Below, in pieces: positions 1 to 6,011 of a stretch of 52,674 nucleotides of DNA. The stretch comes from a virus: the IMG/VR virus record IMGVR_UViG_3300042691_014976, positions 1 through 52,674 of that record. One strand, 5' to 3'. Position numbers and translations under genes: made by a program. The notes below the pieces were generated by a model. That model was not told where the DNA came from, did no database searches, and was given only the letters and a program-made list of their open reading frames with translations. How positions within the stretch are numbered: the first letter of the stretch is position 1; each line of letters starts with the position of its first letter.

Positions 1-69
1 CTCTGCCACCTCTGATTCATCTACCGATATAACTACTGACCGATAGAACGGATTTACTTTTGCTTTCAT
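1..69 (-). CDS. Partial gene, N-terminal 23 residues of an unknown protein
   Basis: The ATG is at 69 and the frame stays open to the left edge, so only the first 23 codons are visible (starting MKAKVNPFYRSVV). The start overlaps the stop of the upstream minus-strand gene as ATGA, which supports a translationally coupled operon reading leftward. Too little is visible to assign a family. It does not join in frame with the helicase fragment at the right edge, so the window is not a closed circle at this point. Confidence 0.6.
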   Translation of the reverse strand, partial: MKAKVNPFYRSVVISVDESEVAE

Positions 70-239
70 TTTATTCTGATTTTAAGGGTTTCTACTAGTT
101 CATCGATTGTTAGCCATCTATTTATGGATCTTTGTGTGCCTTCGTCATCTCGGCCAAAGTTATTGACCATGTCTAGTGCCTCTGTCATTAAATCCTTCTC
201 GAACTCGAGAATCGCTTTTATTATCTCTTCTTTCTCCAT
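66..239 (-). CDS. Small acidic helical protein, unknown function (57 aa)
   Basis: The frame runs from an ATG at 239 to a TGA that overlaps the next ATG. The product begins MEKEEIIKAILEFEKDLM and is rich in Glu, Ile and Lys, so it is probably all-helical. Coupled start/stop overlap with the next gene is the main argument that it is real. No family is recognised. It is the first gene downstream, on the minus strand, of the TGTTGG-repeat region at 245-293, so its transcription could be controlled from there. Confidence 0.6.
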   Translation of the reverse strand: MEKEEIIKAILEFEKDLMTEALDMVNNFGRDDEGTQRSINRWLTIDELVETLKIRIK

Positions 240-542
240 TTTTGTGTTGGTTTTTAGTGATTAGTGTTGGTTTATGTTGGTTTTATGTTGGTTTTTTTTG
301 TCTAAACCCTTGATTTTACTAGGTTAGTGTTAGAATGTTAGTTTTTTTACCCTAATTGAAAAAAAAAAAATTTATATATATATATTAGTAGTTATTACTA
401 GCGTGATTTTATTTCTCCCATTTTTTGTAAAAAAATCAACATTCCAACATTCAAGCTCTCAACTCGTTGTAATTCAGATGGTTAAGCTGTGTTGGTTGAA
501 AATAAAATCAACATTTTTCAACACAGACCAACATTCTCACAA
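240..542. other. Gene-poor interval with TGTTGG / CCAACA motifs
   Basis: No convincing gene lies in these ~300 bases. They contain four close copies of TGTTGGTTT (starting 245, 265, 275 and 286), a TGTTGGTTG at about 490, and inverse-orientation YCAACA motifs near 437, 444, 508, 518 and 529. There is also a long A tract (359-370) followed by alternating TA, giving an easily melted stretch. The interval separates two groups of minus-strand genes, so it may carry an operator or promoter. No clear TAnnTTTG box for the minus strand was seen. Confidence 0.5.
245..293. repeat. Four direct copies of TGTTGGTTT
   Basis: TGTTGGTTT begins at 245, 265, 275 and 286, giving spacings of 20, 10 and 11 bases, close to multiples of a helical turn. 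On the transcribed minus strand the motif reads AAACCAACA, just upstream of the gene starting at 239. Helically phased copies suggest a protein-binding array, but no regulator can be named. Confidence 0.6.
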
Positions 543-890
543 TCATAGCAGGTGTATCGTCTCGTTCGTACTTAAATCAAATACTGATCGATTGCTCATT
601 CGAATTGCCTCTGACTTGGTGCTATATGTTTTAGCTATAGATAGAATTAAATTCCCATCGTCAATTCTTCCCATGATGCTGTTCTCATCTATAGACAGCA
701 ATGAGCCATAGTCCCATATGAATTGCCTCAAGTTTGTCTCTATAGATTCCCTTAGTCCGTTAGTCTGAGTGATTGATGATTCTGATGTACTAGCTAGATA
801 GCCATTATTCTGGCGCATGCCAGTCGCTAGATTGAATGCCGATGCACCATCCTTGATGATGCTGTCAACGAATTGATTTAGATTGTTCAT
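543..890 (-). CDS. Hypothetical early-region protein (115 aa)
   Basis: ATG at 890; the leader reads TAGAACCT immediately before the start, a variant of the TAGAAA motif seen before neighbouring genes. The product begins MNNLNQFVDSIIKDGASAF. The middle is rich in Ser, Thr and Asn, and there is no signal peptide or membrane segment. I recognise no family. It lies a few bases downstream of the 896-1120 gene on the same strand, so the two are very likely cotranscribed. Confidence 0.7.
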   Translation of the reverse strand: MNNLNQFVDSIIKDGASAFNLATGMRQNNGYLASTSESSITQTNGLRESIETNLRQFIWDYGSLLSIDENSIMGRIDDGNLILSIAKTYSTKSEAIRMSNRSVFDLSTNETIHLL

Positions 891-895
891 AGGTT

Positions 896-1120
896 CTAAA
901 ATTTTAGTTTATGAAATTCCGTATACATATCTGAGTACTCTAACGGAAACCTATCCTTTATTGCTTTAACTAAGGTGTCGTTGTCGTACTCCTCATAGCC
1001 ATCTCGCTCTGCATTAACGATTGGTTGGATGACCTCGGCTATTTGGTCGTCATCTAATGTTGTTACTAGGTAGAAATCCTCTTCTGCCCATGCCGTTGTG
1101 TTGATTCTAATTACTCTCAT
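896..1120 (-). CDS. Small acidic hypothetical protein (74 aa)
   Basis: The ATG at 1120 is preceded by CTAGAAACA, the start-site motif shared by several minus-strand genes here. The product (MRVIRINTTAWAEEDFYL...) is acidic and ends in a short basic/aromatic tail. Composition and size are typical of phage early proteins that bind host factors, but no motif supports a specific role. It is flanked closely by 543-890 and 1137-1352 in one operon. Confidence 0.7.
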   Translation of the reverse strand: MRVIRINTTAWAEEDFYLVTTLDDDQIAEVIQPIVNAERDGYEEYDNDTLVKAIKDRFPLEYSDMYTEFHKLKF

Positions 1121-1136
1121 TGTTTCTAGTTATTAA

Positions 1137-1352
1137 TTACATTTCTATTCCGTACTCTATTGCTCGCATCTCGTCTATGTCACCATTGGGCATAATTATC
1201 CCTATGTCTATGAATCGTTGTGCCATTCGTCCGTAGTGACCTTGCAGTGACCATGCTTGCTTTGTCTTGATTAGTTCAGCGAACAAGTACACCATACCTG
1301 CCCCATCTAACATACCACTCTCGTATGCTATAATTTTATCTATGTAGTCCAT
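1137..1352 (-). CDS. DUF7417-like small phage protein (71 aa)
   Basis: The protein starts MDYIDKIIAYESG and carries the segment GAGMVYLFAELIKT followed by AWSLQGHYGRMAQ. I recall this pattern from a widespread uncharacterised phage family (DUF7417); that name is from memory. The ATG at 1352 is preferred over a longer start at 1391 because it overlaps the stop of the upstream 53-aa gene as TAATG, and because the family usually begins at MDYI. Function is unknown; such genes occur in early regions of many phages. Confidence 0.8.
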   Translation of the reverse strand: MDYIDKIIAYESGMLDGAGMVYLFAELIKTKQAWSLQGHYGRMAQRFIDIGIIMPNGDIDEMRAIEYGIEM

Positions 1353-1513
1353 TATATTTGATTGATTAAAAATGATGAGACATCGTTCCATGTTGTTGTG
1401 GCGACTATCTCTTTTGCGTACTTCTCTGCATCGTTGTAGTCAAACTGATGCGTCCACTTGACAAACAGCTCGTTCATGCTGTTGTCGTAGAAAATGATTT
1501 GAAATTGTTTCAT
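1352..1513 (-). CDS. Small hypothetical protein (53 aa)
   Basis: The frame runs from an ATG at 1513 to a TAA that shares its last base with the next ATG (TAATG). The product begins MKQFQIIFYDNSMNELFVKW, a beta-strand-like start followed by an amphipathic helix, then a hydrophobic C-terminus. The coupling to 1137-1352 supports it. No family recognised. Confidence 0.65.
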   Translation of the reverse strand: MKQFQIIFYDNSMNELFVKWTHQFDYNDAEKYAKEIVATTTWNDVSSFLINQI

Positions 1514-1524
1514 GGTTATAAGGT

Positions 1525-1806
1525 TTAGTTGGTTAATCCTGCTACTCTTCTGATTCTTTCATCAGTAAACATTGATGGTGCTAGGTTCATGAAGTGCCAA
1601 TCAAGGCATATGTTCCTCTTATCCATTAGGTAGTTCTGATAGTCTACACTATCAATCATCTCGTTTACTATGTCTGCACACATGTCGTAGAAGTGAGCCA
1701 TACCATATTGGTCTAAGTATTCTTCCTTGTTTTTTTCTGCCCATCCAAATAGCTCTAGAGTTATTGCTGATAGGATAAACATCTTGTCTTTTTCTTTTGT
1801 TGTCAT
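1525..1806 (-). CDS. Hypothetical protein (93 aa)
   Basis: ATG at 1806. The product begins MTTKEKDKMFILSAITLELF and appears mostly helical, with many Asp, Met and Tyr residues and one central Cys (MCADI). No metal-binding or DNA-binding motif is apparent. It lies between short genes on the same strand with gaps of about 10-20 bases, consistent with one early transcript. Function not recognised. Confidence 0.7.
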   Translation of the reverse strand: MTTKEKDKMFILSAITLELFGWAEKNKEEYLDQYGMAHFYDMCADIVNEMIDSVDYQNYLMDKRNICLDWHFMNLAPSMFTDERIRRVAGLTN

Positions 1807-1828
1807 GGTTAATTTATTTTATTGATTA

Positions 1829-2098
1829 TTATTTACCTATATAGTAGCACTCATTGATTAGGTCAGTGTCGTCCGAATCATCATCAAATATCGTTTGTTC
1901 CAATTCCTCGAAGTGCCACGTTAAATGATTGCACTTGGATGCATCAGTTGTTTTTTTATACGACTTTGGAATCCACGACATTATTTCTTCTAATGATTCT
2001 GATTGCTCCATTTGTCCATCAGAGTGCGTGATTCTGTAATAAATTATTTTTGTCGTCACCTCGCGGAGTACTTCCTTTGCTTTTTCTATCTCGTTCAT
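1829..2098 (-). CDS. Acidic hypothetical protein (89 aa)
   Basis: ATG at 2098, two bases after the stop of the 2101-2325 gene. The N-terminus (MNEIEKAKEVLREVTTKIIY) predicts a helix followed by strands. The C-terminal third is strongly acidic, with the run DDDSDDTD. Strong acidity in a small phage early protein can indicate DNA mimicry, but nothing here proves it. No family recognised. Confidence 0.7.
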   Translation of the reverse strand: MNEIEKAKEVLREVTTKIIYYRITHSDGQMEQSESLEEIMSWIPKSYKKTTDASKCNHLTWHFEELEQTIFDDDSDDTDLINECYYIGK

Positions 2099-2100
2099 AA

Positions 2101-2325
2101 TTATAAATTTACTTCTTGAATGTATACTCGCTCCAATCCATGGTCATGTAGAACGTGGTAGTCATCTGATGTGTCATTGTATGTCTCATCTATTGTCTTG
2201 TACTCTTGTATGTTTTTCTTGAGGAATACCAATAGTTTAAACGCCTCATCGAATGAGTTAAAGTAGTAGTGTTCGTTGTAGTCTAGACAATCGAACACGT
2301 GGTGTACTGCAAAAATTGTTTTCAT
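2101..2325 (-). CDS. Hypothetical protein rich in aromatics and acidic residues (74 aa)
   Basis: The ATG at 2325 overlaps the stop of the 41-aa gene upstream as ATGA. The product starts MKTIFAVHHVFDCLDYNEHY and ends DHGLERVYIQEVNL. It has many Tyr, His and Asp residues and no obvious conserved motif. Its size and the coupled start mark it as one unit of the early operon. Function unknown. Confidence 0.7.
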   Translation of the reverse strand: MKTIFAVHHVFDCLDYNEHYYFNSFDEAFKLLVFLKKNIQEYKTIDETYNDTSDDYHVLHDHGLERVYIQEVNL

Positions 2326-2447
2326 GGTATTTGTTTTATTGATATTACTTCATAGCCCTCGTATGACATGAGCCACATTACTTTTCCTTCGTTCCATCCT
2401 TCTACGATGAAACTGCCTTGCTTGGTTATTACCTTGTACTTGTTCAT
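2322..2447 (-). CDS. Very small hypothetical protein (41 aa)
   Basis: A 42-codon frame from an ATG at 2447 to a TGA at 2322-2324 fills the gap between two larger genes. It overlaps both of them by ATGA junctions. The product begins MNKYKVITKQGSFIVEGWN and looks like a small beta-rich fold. The double coupling makes a real gene likely despite its length. No family recognised. Confidence 0.65.
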   Translation of the reverse strand: MNKYKVITKQGSFIVEGWNEGKVMWLMSYEGYEVISIKQIP

Positions 2448-2818
2448 GGTGTGTATATTTTTTTGTTATCAATTAGCATCTCTTCATACTCTACCTTGTC
2501 AACGTTGTTGCCGTTGTTATCAATCCAATGTGGCATCACTCTGGGATTGTACGCAACACTACCTCGCAACCACATGTTGTCCGTTGAGTCCATTAGAATG
2601 TCTTCCGCCATAATCCATGCGCAAACAGTTTTGTTTGAGCCATTGTTAATTTTCTTGGCAGTAGAAGGATGATTGTGAAGCTTGCCGTTGATGATGACAG
2701 CCTTGAAATCTTTGGGCTCAAAAAACACTACGTACTTGGTCGTTATGTCCTCGATTCTCCATTTTCCATAGTTCTCACCTGCTCCTAGGTGGAATCTGAT
2801 TTTGAAATTTCTGCTCAT
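2444..2818 (-). CDS. Conserved-looking phage hypothetical protein (124 aa)
   Basis: ATG at 2818, preceded by CCTAGAAACC. The product has an N-terminal FHLGAGENYGKWRIED segment, a central Lys/Asn-rich part and an NKTVCAWIMAEDI segment. From memory this arrangement resembles a family found in phages of Bacteroidota and others, but I cannot name it and no function is known to me. It is predicted to be a soluble beta-rich protein. Its stop overlaps the next ATG. Confidence 0.75.
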   Translation of the reverse strand: MSRNFKIRFHLGAGENYGKWRIEDITTKYVVFFEPKDFKAVIINGKLHNHPSTAKKINNGSNKTVCAWIMAEDILMDSTDNMWLRGSVAYNPRVMPHWIDNNGNNVDKVEYEEMLIDNKKIYTP

Positions 2819-2829
2819 GGTTTCTAGGT

Positions 2830-3348
2830 TTATTTTAATATTTCTAATATTCGTCTAGCAACGTCTTTATCTTTGAATAATTCTTCAACACTAGTTGCTA
2901 TGGATTCGCTACAAGAACTTGCATAACAAGAAACCCTTATACTATCAGCATACTTAAAGTAATCGCCAATTTTATTATGTTTATAGATTGATTTTGGTGC
3001 TGAAATGCTTATTCTAAGATAATATCCGTGTCCGTTTTGCCCCCTATTTTTTGCGATTTTGATTTCAGAACCATAATCGTCTTCATTTTTTTCAACAAAG
3101 CCAACACCCATCAGTTCTGCACACAATCTATCGTAGGCATCTCTACCTTCTTGAATTGCCATTTCGTGAAAGTATTCATTTTGTTTAGTGAGGACACGAA
3201 TTGTCTCTTCCCATTCCTTCTTCTCATTTAAAAGGAATGGTATATCTATAAGCATCCCTTTAGAATTGCTAGATTGGTTGTTTGATTTGATAAACTCATT
3301 AGTTATGGAGTCAATCAATTTGATTTGATTTTCAGTTAATTTATTCAT
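2830..3348 (-). CDS. Hypothetical protein with MNKLTE start (172 aa)
   Basis: The ATG at 3348 is preceded by CCTAGAAATC. The product begins MNKLTENQIKLIDSITNEF, continues through a probable coiled-coil (residues ~45-75), and has a Ser/Cys-rich segment (YASSCSESIATSVEELF) near the C-terminus. The first codons and the start signal match those of the 82-aa gene just upstream at 3407-3655, so the gene starts appear duplicated. No family recognised. Confidence 0.7.
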   Translation of the reverse strand: MNKLTENQIKLIDSITNEFIKSNNQSSNSKGMLIDIPFLLNEKKEWEETIRVLTKQNEYFHEMAIQEGRDAYDRLCAELMGVGFVEKNEDDYGSEIKIAKNRGQNGHGYYLRISISAPKSIYKHNKIGDYFKYADSIRVSCYASSCSESIATSVEELFKDKDVARRILEILK

Positions 3349-3406
3349 GATTTCTAGGTTTTAATTGTGCGTTACGGATTCGCACCCCATGTTATTTTTA
3401 TTACTA

Positions 3407-3655
3407 TTAATTTTTTTGTAATTGAACCATAAAACAAGCACTTTTCACAACCTCATTTGCGTTAGAGAAATTTGTCAAAACGTTTGCAAGTATGACAAAC
3501 ATTTCTATTTCGCCGTGTTTGTTTTCTTGTTGTGAAATACAATTTTGCGGTAATTTGTTAGCAATTTCATCGTTCCAAAAATTTGGAAGATTTAACATCT
3601 GTTTTGCTAATCCAATTGCTAATGTTTCAATTTGTTTTTCAGTTAATTTATTCAT
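3407..3655 (-). CDS. Hypothetical protein with MNKLTE start (82 aa)
   Basis: ATG at 3655, preceded by AATAGAAACC. The product begins MNKLTEKQIETLAIGLAKQ and ends SACFMVQLQKN. Its first six residues are identical to those of the 172-aa neighbour and the DNA around both starts is nearly identical, while the remainder differs. Predicted largely helical. Function unknown. Confidence 0.65.
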   Translation of the reverse strand: MNKLTEKQIETLAIGLAKQMLNLPNFWNDEIANKLPQNCISQQENKHGEIEMFVILANVLTNFSNANEVVKSACFMVQLQKN

Positions 3656-3678
3656 GGTTTCTATTGTTTATTTGTTAG

Positions 3679-3909
3679 TTAATCGTTTAAGTAGAATACC
3701 TGTATGGTTGCCGATACATATCCGTCACCAATTATGCATCCCCATCCCTGTAACGCCTTGCATACTTGAGCATAGCTCATGCTTGGTGTTTCATCACAGC
3801 TACTGAAGTACTCATGTACCCTTTCGTATGCTCTCTTTACGTTAGTGTATACCCCGAGATTACCATCGTTGCTACCTACTACTACAAATACCTTCTTTGC
3901 TACTATCAT
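3679..3909 (-). CDS. Hypothetical protein (76 aa)
   Basis: ATG at 3909, preceded by CATAGAAAAC. The product starts MIVAKKVFVVVGSNDGNLGV, a strand-turn pattern, followed by a helix (VKRAYERVHEYF) and a Cys-containing C-terminal half with a glycine-rich turn. It may be a compact alpha/beta fold. No family recognised. It belongs to the run of minus-strand genes sharing the TAGAAA start motif. Confidence 0.7.
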   Translation of the reverse strand: MIVAKKVFVVVGSNDGNLGVYTNVKRAYERVHEYFSSCDETPSMSYAQVCKALQGWGCIIGDGYVSATIQVFYLND

Positions 3910-3929
3910 GTTTTCTATGTTTTATTTGG

Positions 3930-4184
3930 TTATGCTTCGTAATTTCCTATGTGTAATTTGCCATTAACAAATGACGGCTGATATTCACCATGCTCTGCTT
4001 CCATGTCATCGGTCTCGAAGAACGTGCTGAAATCAGCTAGTTCTAGCTCGTGACATACACATATCACCTCTGCCTCATCGCCATAGACTGGGTGCTCGTA
4101 AAATTCAATCTCCTGACCTTTGTCGTTCATCATTTTGCCGTAGCTTGTCGGCTCTTGAGCCATTAATTTTTGATAGTTTAACAT
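3930..4184 (-). CDS. Acidic hypothetical protein (84 aa)
   Basis: The ATG at 4184 is preceded by ACTAGAAATC. The product begins MLNYQKLMAQEPTSYGKMMN and contains EVICVCHELELADFS followed by an acidic stretch. An alternative start at MAQEP is possible. The protein is acidic throughout and lacks membrane or export signals. Function unknown. Confidence 0.7.
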   Translation of the reverse strand: MLNYQKLMAQEPTSYGKMMNDKGQEIEFYEHPVYGDEAEVICVCHELELADFSTFFETDDMEAEHGEYQPSFVNGKLHIGNYEA

Positions 4185-4196
4185 GATTTCTAGTTT

Positions 4197-4499
4197 TTAT
4201 TGGTGAAACATTGATTTTTTGAATCTGATGAGATGACCCTCCTCGTACTTTAGCAATTGGTCGAGCTTGTCCCTGTCCACAGGGATGATTCCATGCACAG
4301 GATGTTTGATTTCGTTGATGCCAACGAATTGCTTGTTTCGGATCAATTGCTCTCTGATTTTTAACTCTCGAATGGTTAGTTTACGGCTCTCATCGTACGA
4401 CATAGCTGTGGGGTGATTGGTTAGTGTTAATTCTAATGCAAGGTCTTGAAGTGCCTTAGCTGTATGCAACAATGTTGCGATTGTTTTTTCGTTGTTCAT
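4197..4499 (-). CDS. Helical hypothetical protein (100 aa)
   Basis: I place the start at the ATG at 4499 (MNNEKTIATLLHTAKALQDL). The frame is open further upstream, but that extension would sit on the 35-aa gene at 4511-4618. The protein is mostly helical with a charged middle (ESRKLTIRELKIREQL) and a conserved-looking KHPVHGIIPVDRDKL segment. No family recognised. Confidence 0.65.
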   Translation of the reverse strand: MNNEKTIATLLHTAKALQDLALELTLTNHPTAMSYDESRKLTIRELKIREQLIRNKQFVGINEIKHPVHGIIPVDRDKLDQLLKYEEGHLIRFKKSMFHQ

Positions 4500-4510
4500 G
4501 GTTTTATTTG

Positions 4511-4618
4511 TTATCTCCAATTGCGTACTCGCAATTTGGTGGTTCTTACTAGGACATCGTTGTTGAAAAAGCCCCATATCTCGAAGCCGTTTTCAATCTT
4601 GAGAATTCTACTACTCAT
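4511..4618 (-). CDS. Very small basic hypothetical protein (35 aa)
   Basis: ATG at 4618 to TAA at 4511-4513. The product starts MSSRILKIENGFEIWGFFN and ends in a basic tail (KLRVRNWR). It is supported by tight packing and by explaining why the next gene begins at 4499 rather than further upstream. Too short for family assignment. Confidence 0.5.
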   Translation of the reverse strand: MSSRILKIENGFEIWGFFNNDVLVRTTKLRVRNWR

Positions 4619-4642
4619 GATTATTTGTTTTAATTGGTTAAG

Positions 4643-4663
4643 ACGGCATCTTGAGAATGCCGT
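4643..4663. other. Seven-base-pair stem-loop between two small genes
   Basis: ACGGCAT (4643-4649) and ATGCCGT (4657-4663) form a perfect stem with a seven-base loop. It lies in the 73-base gap between the 38-aa and 35-aa minus-strand genes. Without a long T run in the minus direction it is more likely an mRNA processing, pausing or stability element than a terminator. Confidence 0.5.
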
Positions 4664-4691
4664 TTCGATTATTCAAATCTCGTCAGTTAAC

Positions 4692-4808
4692 CTAGAATGA
4701 ACCTACGCTGTTGGTGATTAGCTTGTACGCCATGAACACGATTGCGTATCCGAACATACCGAACATTACCCCTAGATAGACCTTTGTGAACACATCAATT
4801 GCTTTCAT
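4692..4808 (-). CDS. Small single-pass membrane protein (38 aa)
   Basis: ATG at 4808 to TAG at 4692-4694. The product begins MKAIDVFTKVYLGVMFGMFG and has one hydrophobic helix (about residues 11-28) followed by a short polar tail. A tiny inner-membrane protein at the upstream end of an early operon could act on the host envelope or exclude other phages, but this is only inference. It is the first gene after the structured non-coding region. Confidence 0.55.
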   Translation of the reverse strand: MKAIDVFTKVYLGVMFGMFGYAIVFMAYKLITNSVGSF

Positions 4809-4832
4809 TTTAACTTGTTTTTATTGGTTAGT

Positions 4833-4878
4833 GGTGCAGTAGGTATCGCTCCTATTAATTAGTCTCTCTAACTGCACC
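4833..4878 (-). ncRNA. Possible tRNA-like three-way-junction RNA, no anticodon arm
   Basis: On the minus strand GGTGCAG pairs with CTGCACC (7 bp, ends 4833-4839 and 4872-4878). Inside lie TTAG-AGAGA-CTAA (4859-4871) and TAGG-AGCGATA-CCTA (4840-4854), joined by four bases. All bases of the element are accounted for. The order (seven-pair closing stem, D-arm-like hairpin, T-arm-like hairpin with a 7-nt loop containing CGA) resembles a tRNA that has lost its anticodon arm. It could be a degenerate tRNA or a leader structure of the leftward transcript, which starts its first gene at 4808. Confidence 0.35.
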
Positions 4879-4889
4879 TAAATTCATTT

Positions 4890-4934
4890 GACTTGCACCT
4901 CGCTTATATAGATGGAATCGAACCATCACAAGTC
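4890..4934 (-). other. Hairpin with T-arm-like core
   Basis: On the minus strand GACTTG (4934-4929) can pair with CAAGTC (4895-4890). Between them lies GATGG-TTCGATT-CCATC (4928-4912 region), which matches a canonical tRNA T-arm with a TTCGATT loop. No matching acceptor or anticodon stem could be built around it, so a functional tRNA is not supported. It sits next to the three-way junction at 4833-4878. Confidence 0.35.
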
Positions 4935-5316
4935 GGTTTGACAGCCACGTTCAACCGCTGTCCCTCTGATTATTCCCTACGTTATTCGTGGTGTTGACAT
5001 GCACCATTTGAGAATGCATACATGCCGTAGCTTTGGGGAGTCCTTATACTTACCCACACTACCCTAGGTCTGACCTACCCTGTTAATGTTTATTGTCTTA
5101 CCAATATGTCAAAGAACGTATATATACAACTAGCTTGGAACTTATTACCTTCTGCCTCACCTCCCTTTTTACTTTCACCTTGTCACAATGCAGAGGACAA
5201 AGGGTTGGTCATAGTGGTCACCGATGTGTAGTTGCTGTAGGCTCGATTGCCTTACATCACAAATAACGTAACTATGTTTTGATTCGTAACACAAAAAAAA
5301 CATGTAGATTGAAGAT

Positions 5317-5381
5317 TACGTAGAACTACGTAGAAGAGACTAAGTAGAAATACGTAGAGACATCTAAGTAGAAATACGTAG
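5317..5381. repeat. Iteron array: three pairs of TAMGTAG
   Basis: TACGTAG or TAAGTAG begins at 5317, 5327, 5341, 5351, 5365 and 5375. The six copies form three pairs, 10 bases apart within a pair and 24 bases between pairs. The last two 17-base units are identical (TAAGTAGAAATACGTAG). A looser CATGTAG lies at 5301. Regular helically phased repeats in a non-coding region are typical of replication-initiator or regulator binding sites; which applies here is not shown by the sequence. Confidence 0.75.
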
Positions 5382-5568
5382 TTGACGGATTGAAATCACC
5401 ATGAAAATCGTCTGAAACGTAACGTGGACAAGGGATGTAGAAAACTTACGTTAGGTGTGAAATTAATTACATGAAATTTGTAAGGTATTTGGTGTAACCC
5501 CATGTCTCGATGGATGCACCATGCGGACGGAATGTAACGACAGACAGACCGACATGCCGACAGCAAGT

Positions 5569-5584
5569 GTTAACGAATGTTAAC
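5569..5584. promoter_or_regulatory. Paired GTTAAC palindromes, 10-bp spacing
   Basis: Two GTTAAC hexamers (5569-5574 and 5579-5584), each itself a palindrome and preceded by T, are separated by four bases, placing them one helical turn apart. A related CTTAAC follows at about 5589. This resembles a small operator, lying between the iterons and the first rightward promoter. Confidence 0.35.
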
Positions 5585-5835
5585 TCTACTTAACATAATG
5601 CAAATTATCGTACAACGTCAAAACGAAATATCAGGCGGACAATCGATAGGTAGGTCGGTCGGGAGGTGTGTTACCATTACGATGAATGGTCAGGGGTGAC
5701 GTGGCATCCGCCCATGGAAAAGCTAAAAATCTAGACCGAAAGTTTTGAAATCGACACCCCCCCCACAAAAATAAAATCGTTTTCCTTTCGCCCAGGCCAG
5801 CGTCAAACCCCCCCATTACCCAGAAATTATGTATA

Positions 5836-5865
5836 TTTGACATATAAAAAAAAACCTTAAATTTG
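5836..5865 (+). promoter_or_regulatory. Bacteroidota-type promoter for the rightward genes
   Basis: TTTG at 5836-5839 is followed after 18 bases by TAAATTTG at 5858-5865, a close match to the Bacteroidota consensus TTTG - about 19-21 bases - TAnnTTTG. The first rightward ATG (5874) lies only nine bases beyond the box, so the transcript would be nearly leaderless. Confidence 0.65.
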
Positions 5866-5873
5866 TAGAAGAT

Positions 5874-6011
5874 ATGATTATAGAGATCCACAACATGATA
5901 TCGGTAGGACTTAATGTTGGCTTTGAGTTATATGTAAAGGACGATGATCATGACTTCCATGAGCTGGGTCTTAATTTATTAATTTTTAAAATTGTTTTCA
6001 AATGGCAATGA
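5874..6011 (+). CDS. Small hypothetical protein (45 aa), first rightward gene
   Basis: ATG at 5874 to TGA at 6009-6011, overlapping the start of the next gene. The product begins MIIEIHNMISVGLNVGFELY, with an acidic centre (KDDDHDFHE) and a hydrophobic C-terminus ending FKIVFKWQ. It resembles in plan the 50-aa protein at 16179-16331 (a GL-hydrophobic-acidic-hydrophobic-basic pattern), so the two may be distant paralogues. The promoter just upstream supports expression. Function unknown. Confidence 0.6.
   Translation: MIIEIHNMISVGLNVGFELYVKDDDHDFHELGLNLLIFKIVFKWQ

Larger units (their letters stand above)
4809..5873. other. Long non-coding control region between divergent gene blocks
   Basis: About 1.06 kb without a convincing gene separates the leftward small-gene operon from the rightward structural genes. 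It holds a three-way-junction structure (4833-4878), a long-range hairpin with a T-arm-like centre (4890-4934), an iteron array (5317-5381), paired GTTAAC sites (5569-5584), tetranucleotide-periodic stretches (near 5540-5563 and 5647-5666) and two poly-C tracts (5757-5764 and 5808-5814). The combination suggests a replication origin, regulatory hub or packaging region. Confidence 0.6.

Noticed and set aside
403-711. 102-codon plus-strand frame
   Set aside because: Overlaps the better minus-strand gene at 543-890 and reads through repeat-rich sequence; composition is not protein-like.
4500-4577. N-terminal extension of the 4197-4499 gene
   Set aside because: Would overlap a better small gene (4511-4618) and lacks a start signal.
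4900-4985. Complete tRNA on the minus strand around the TTCGATT loop
   Set aside because: No acceptor pair for the T-arm's 3' side and no anticodon stem with a usable loop could be built.
5631-5891. 86-codon minus-strand frame
   Set aside because: Runs through poly-C and tetranucleotide-periodic DNA; the product is low-complexity and no start signal is seen.
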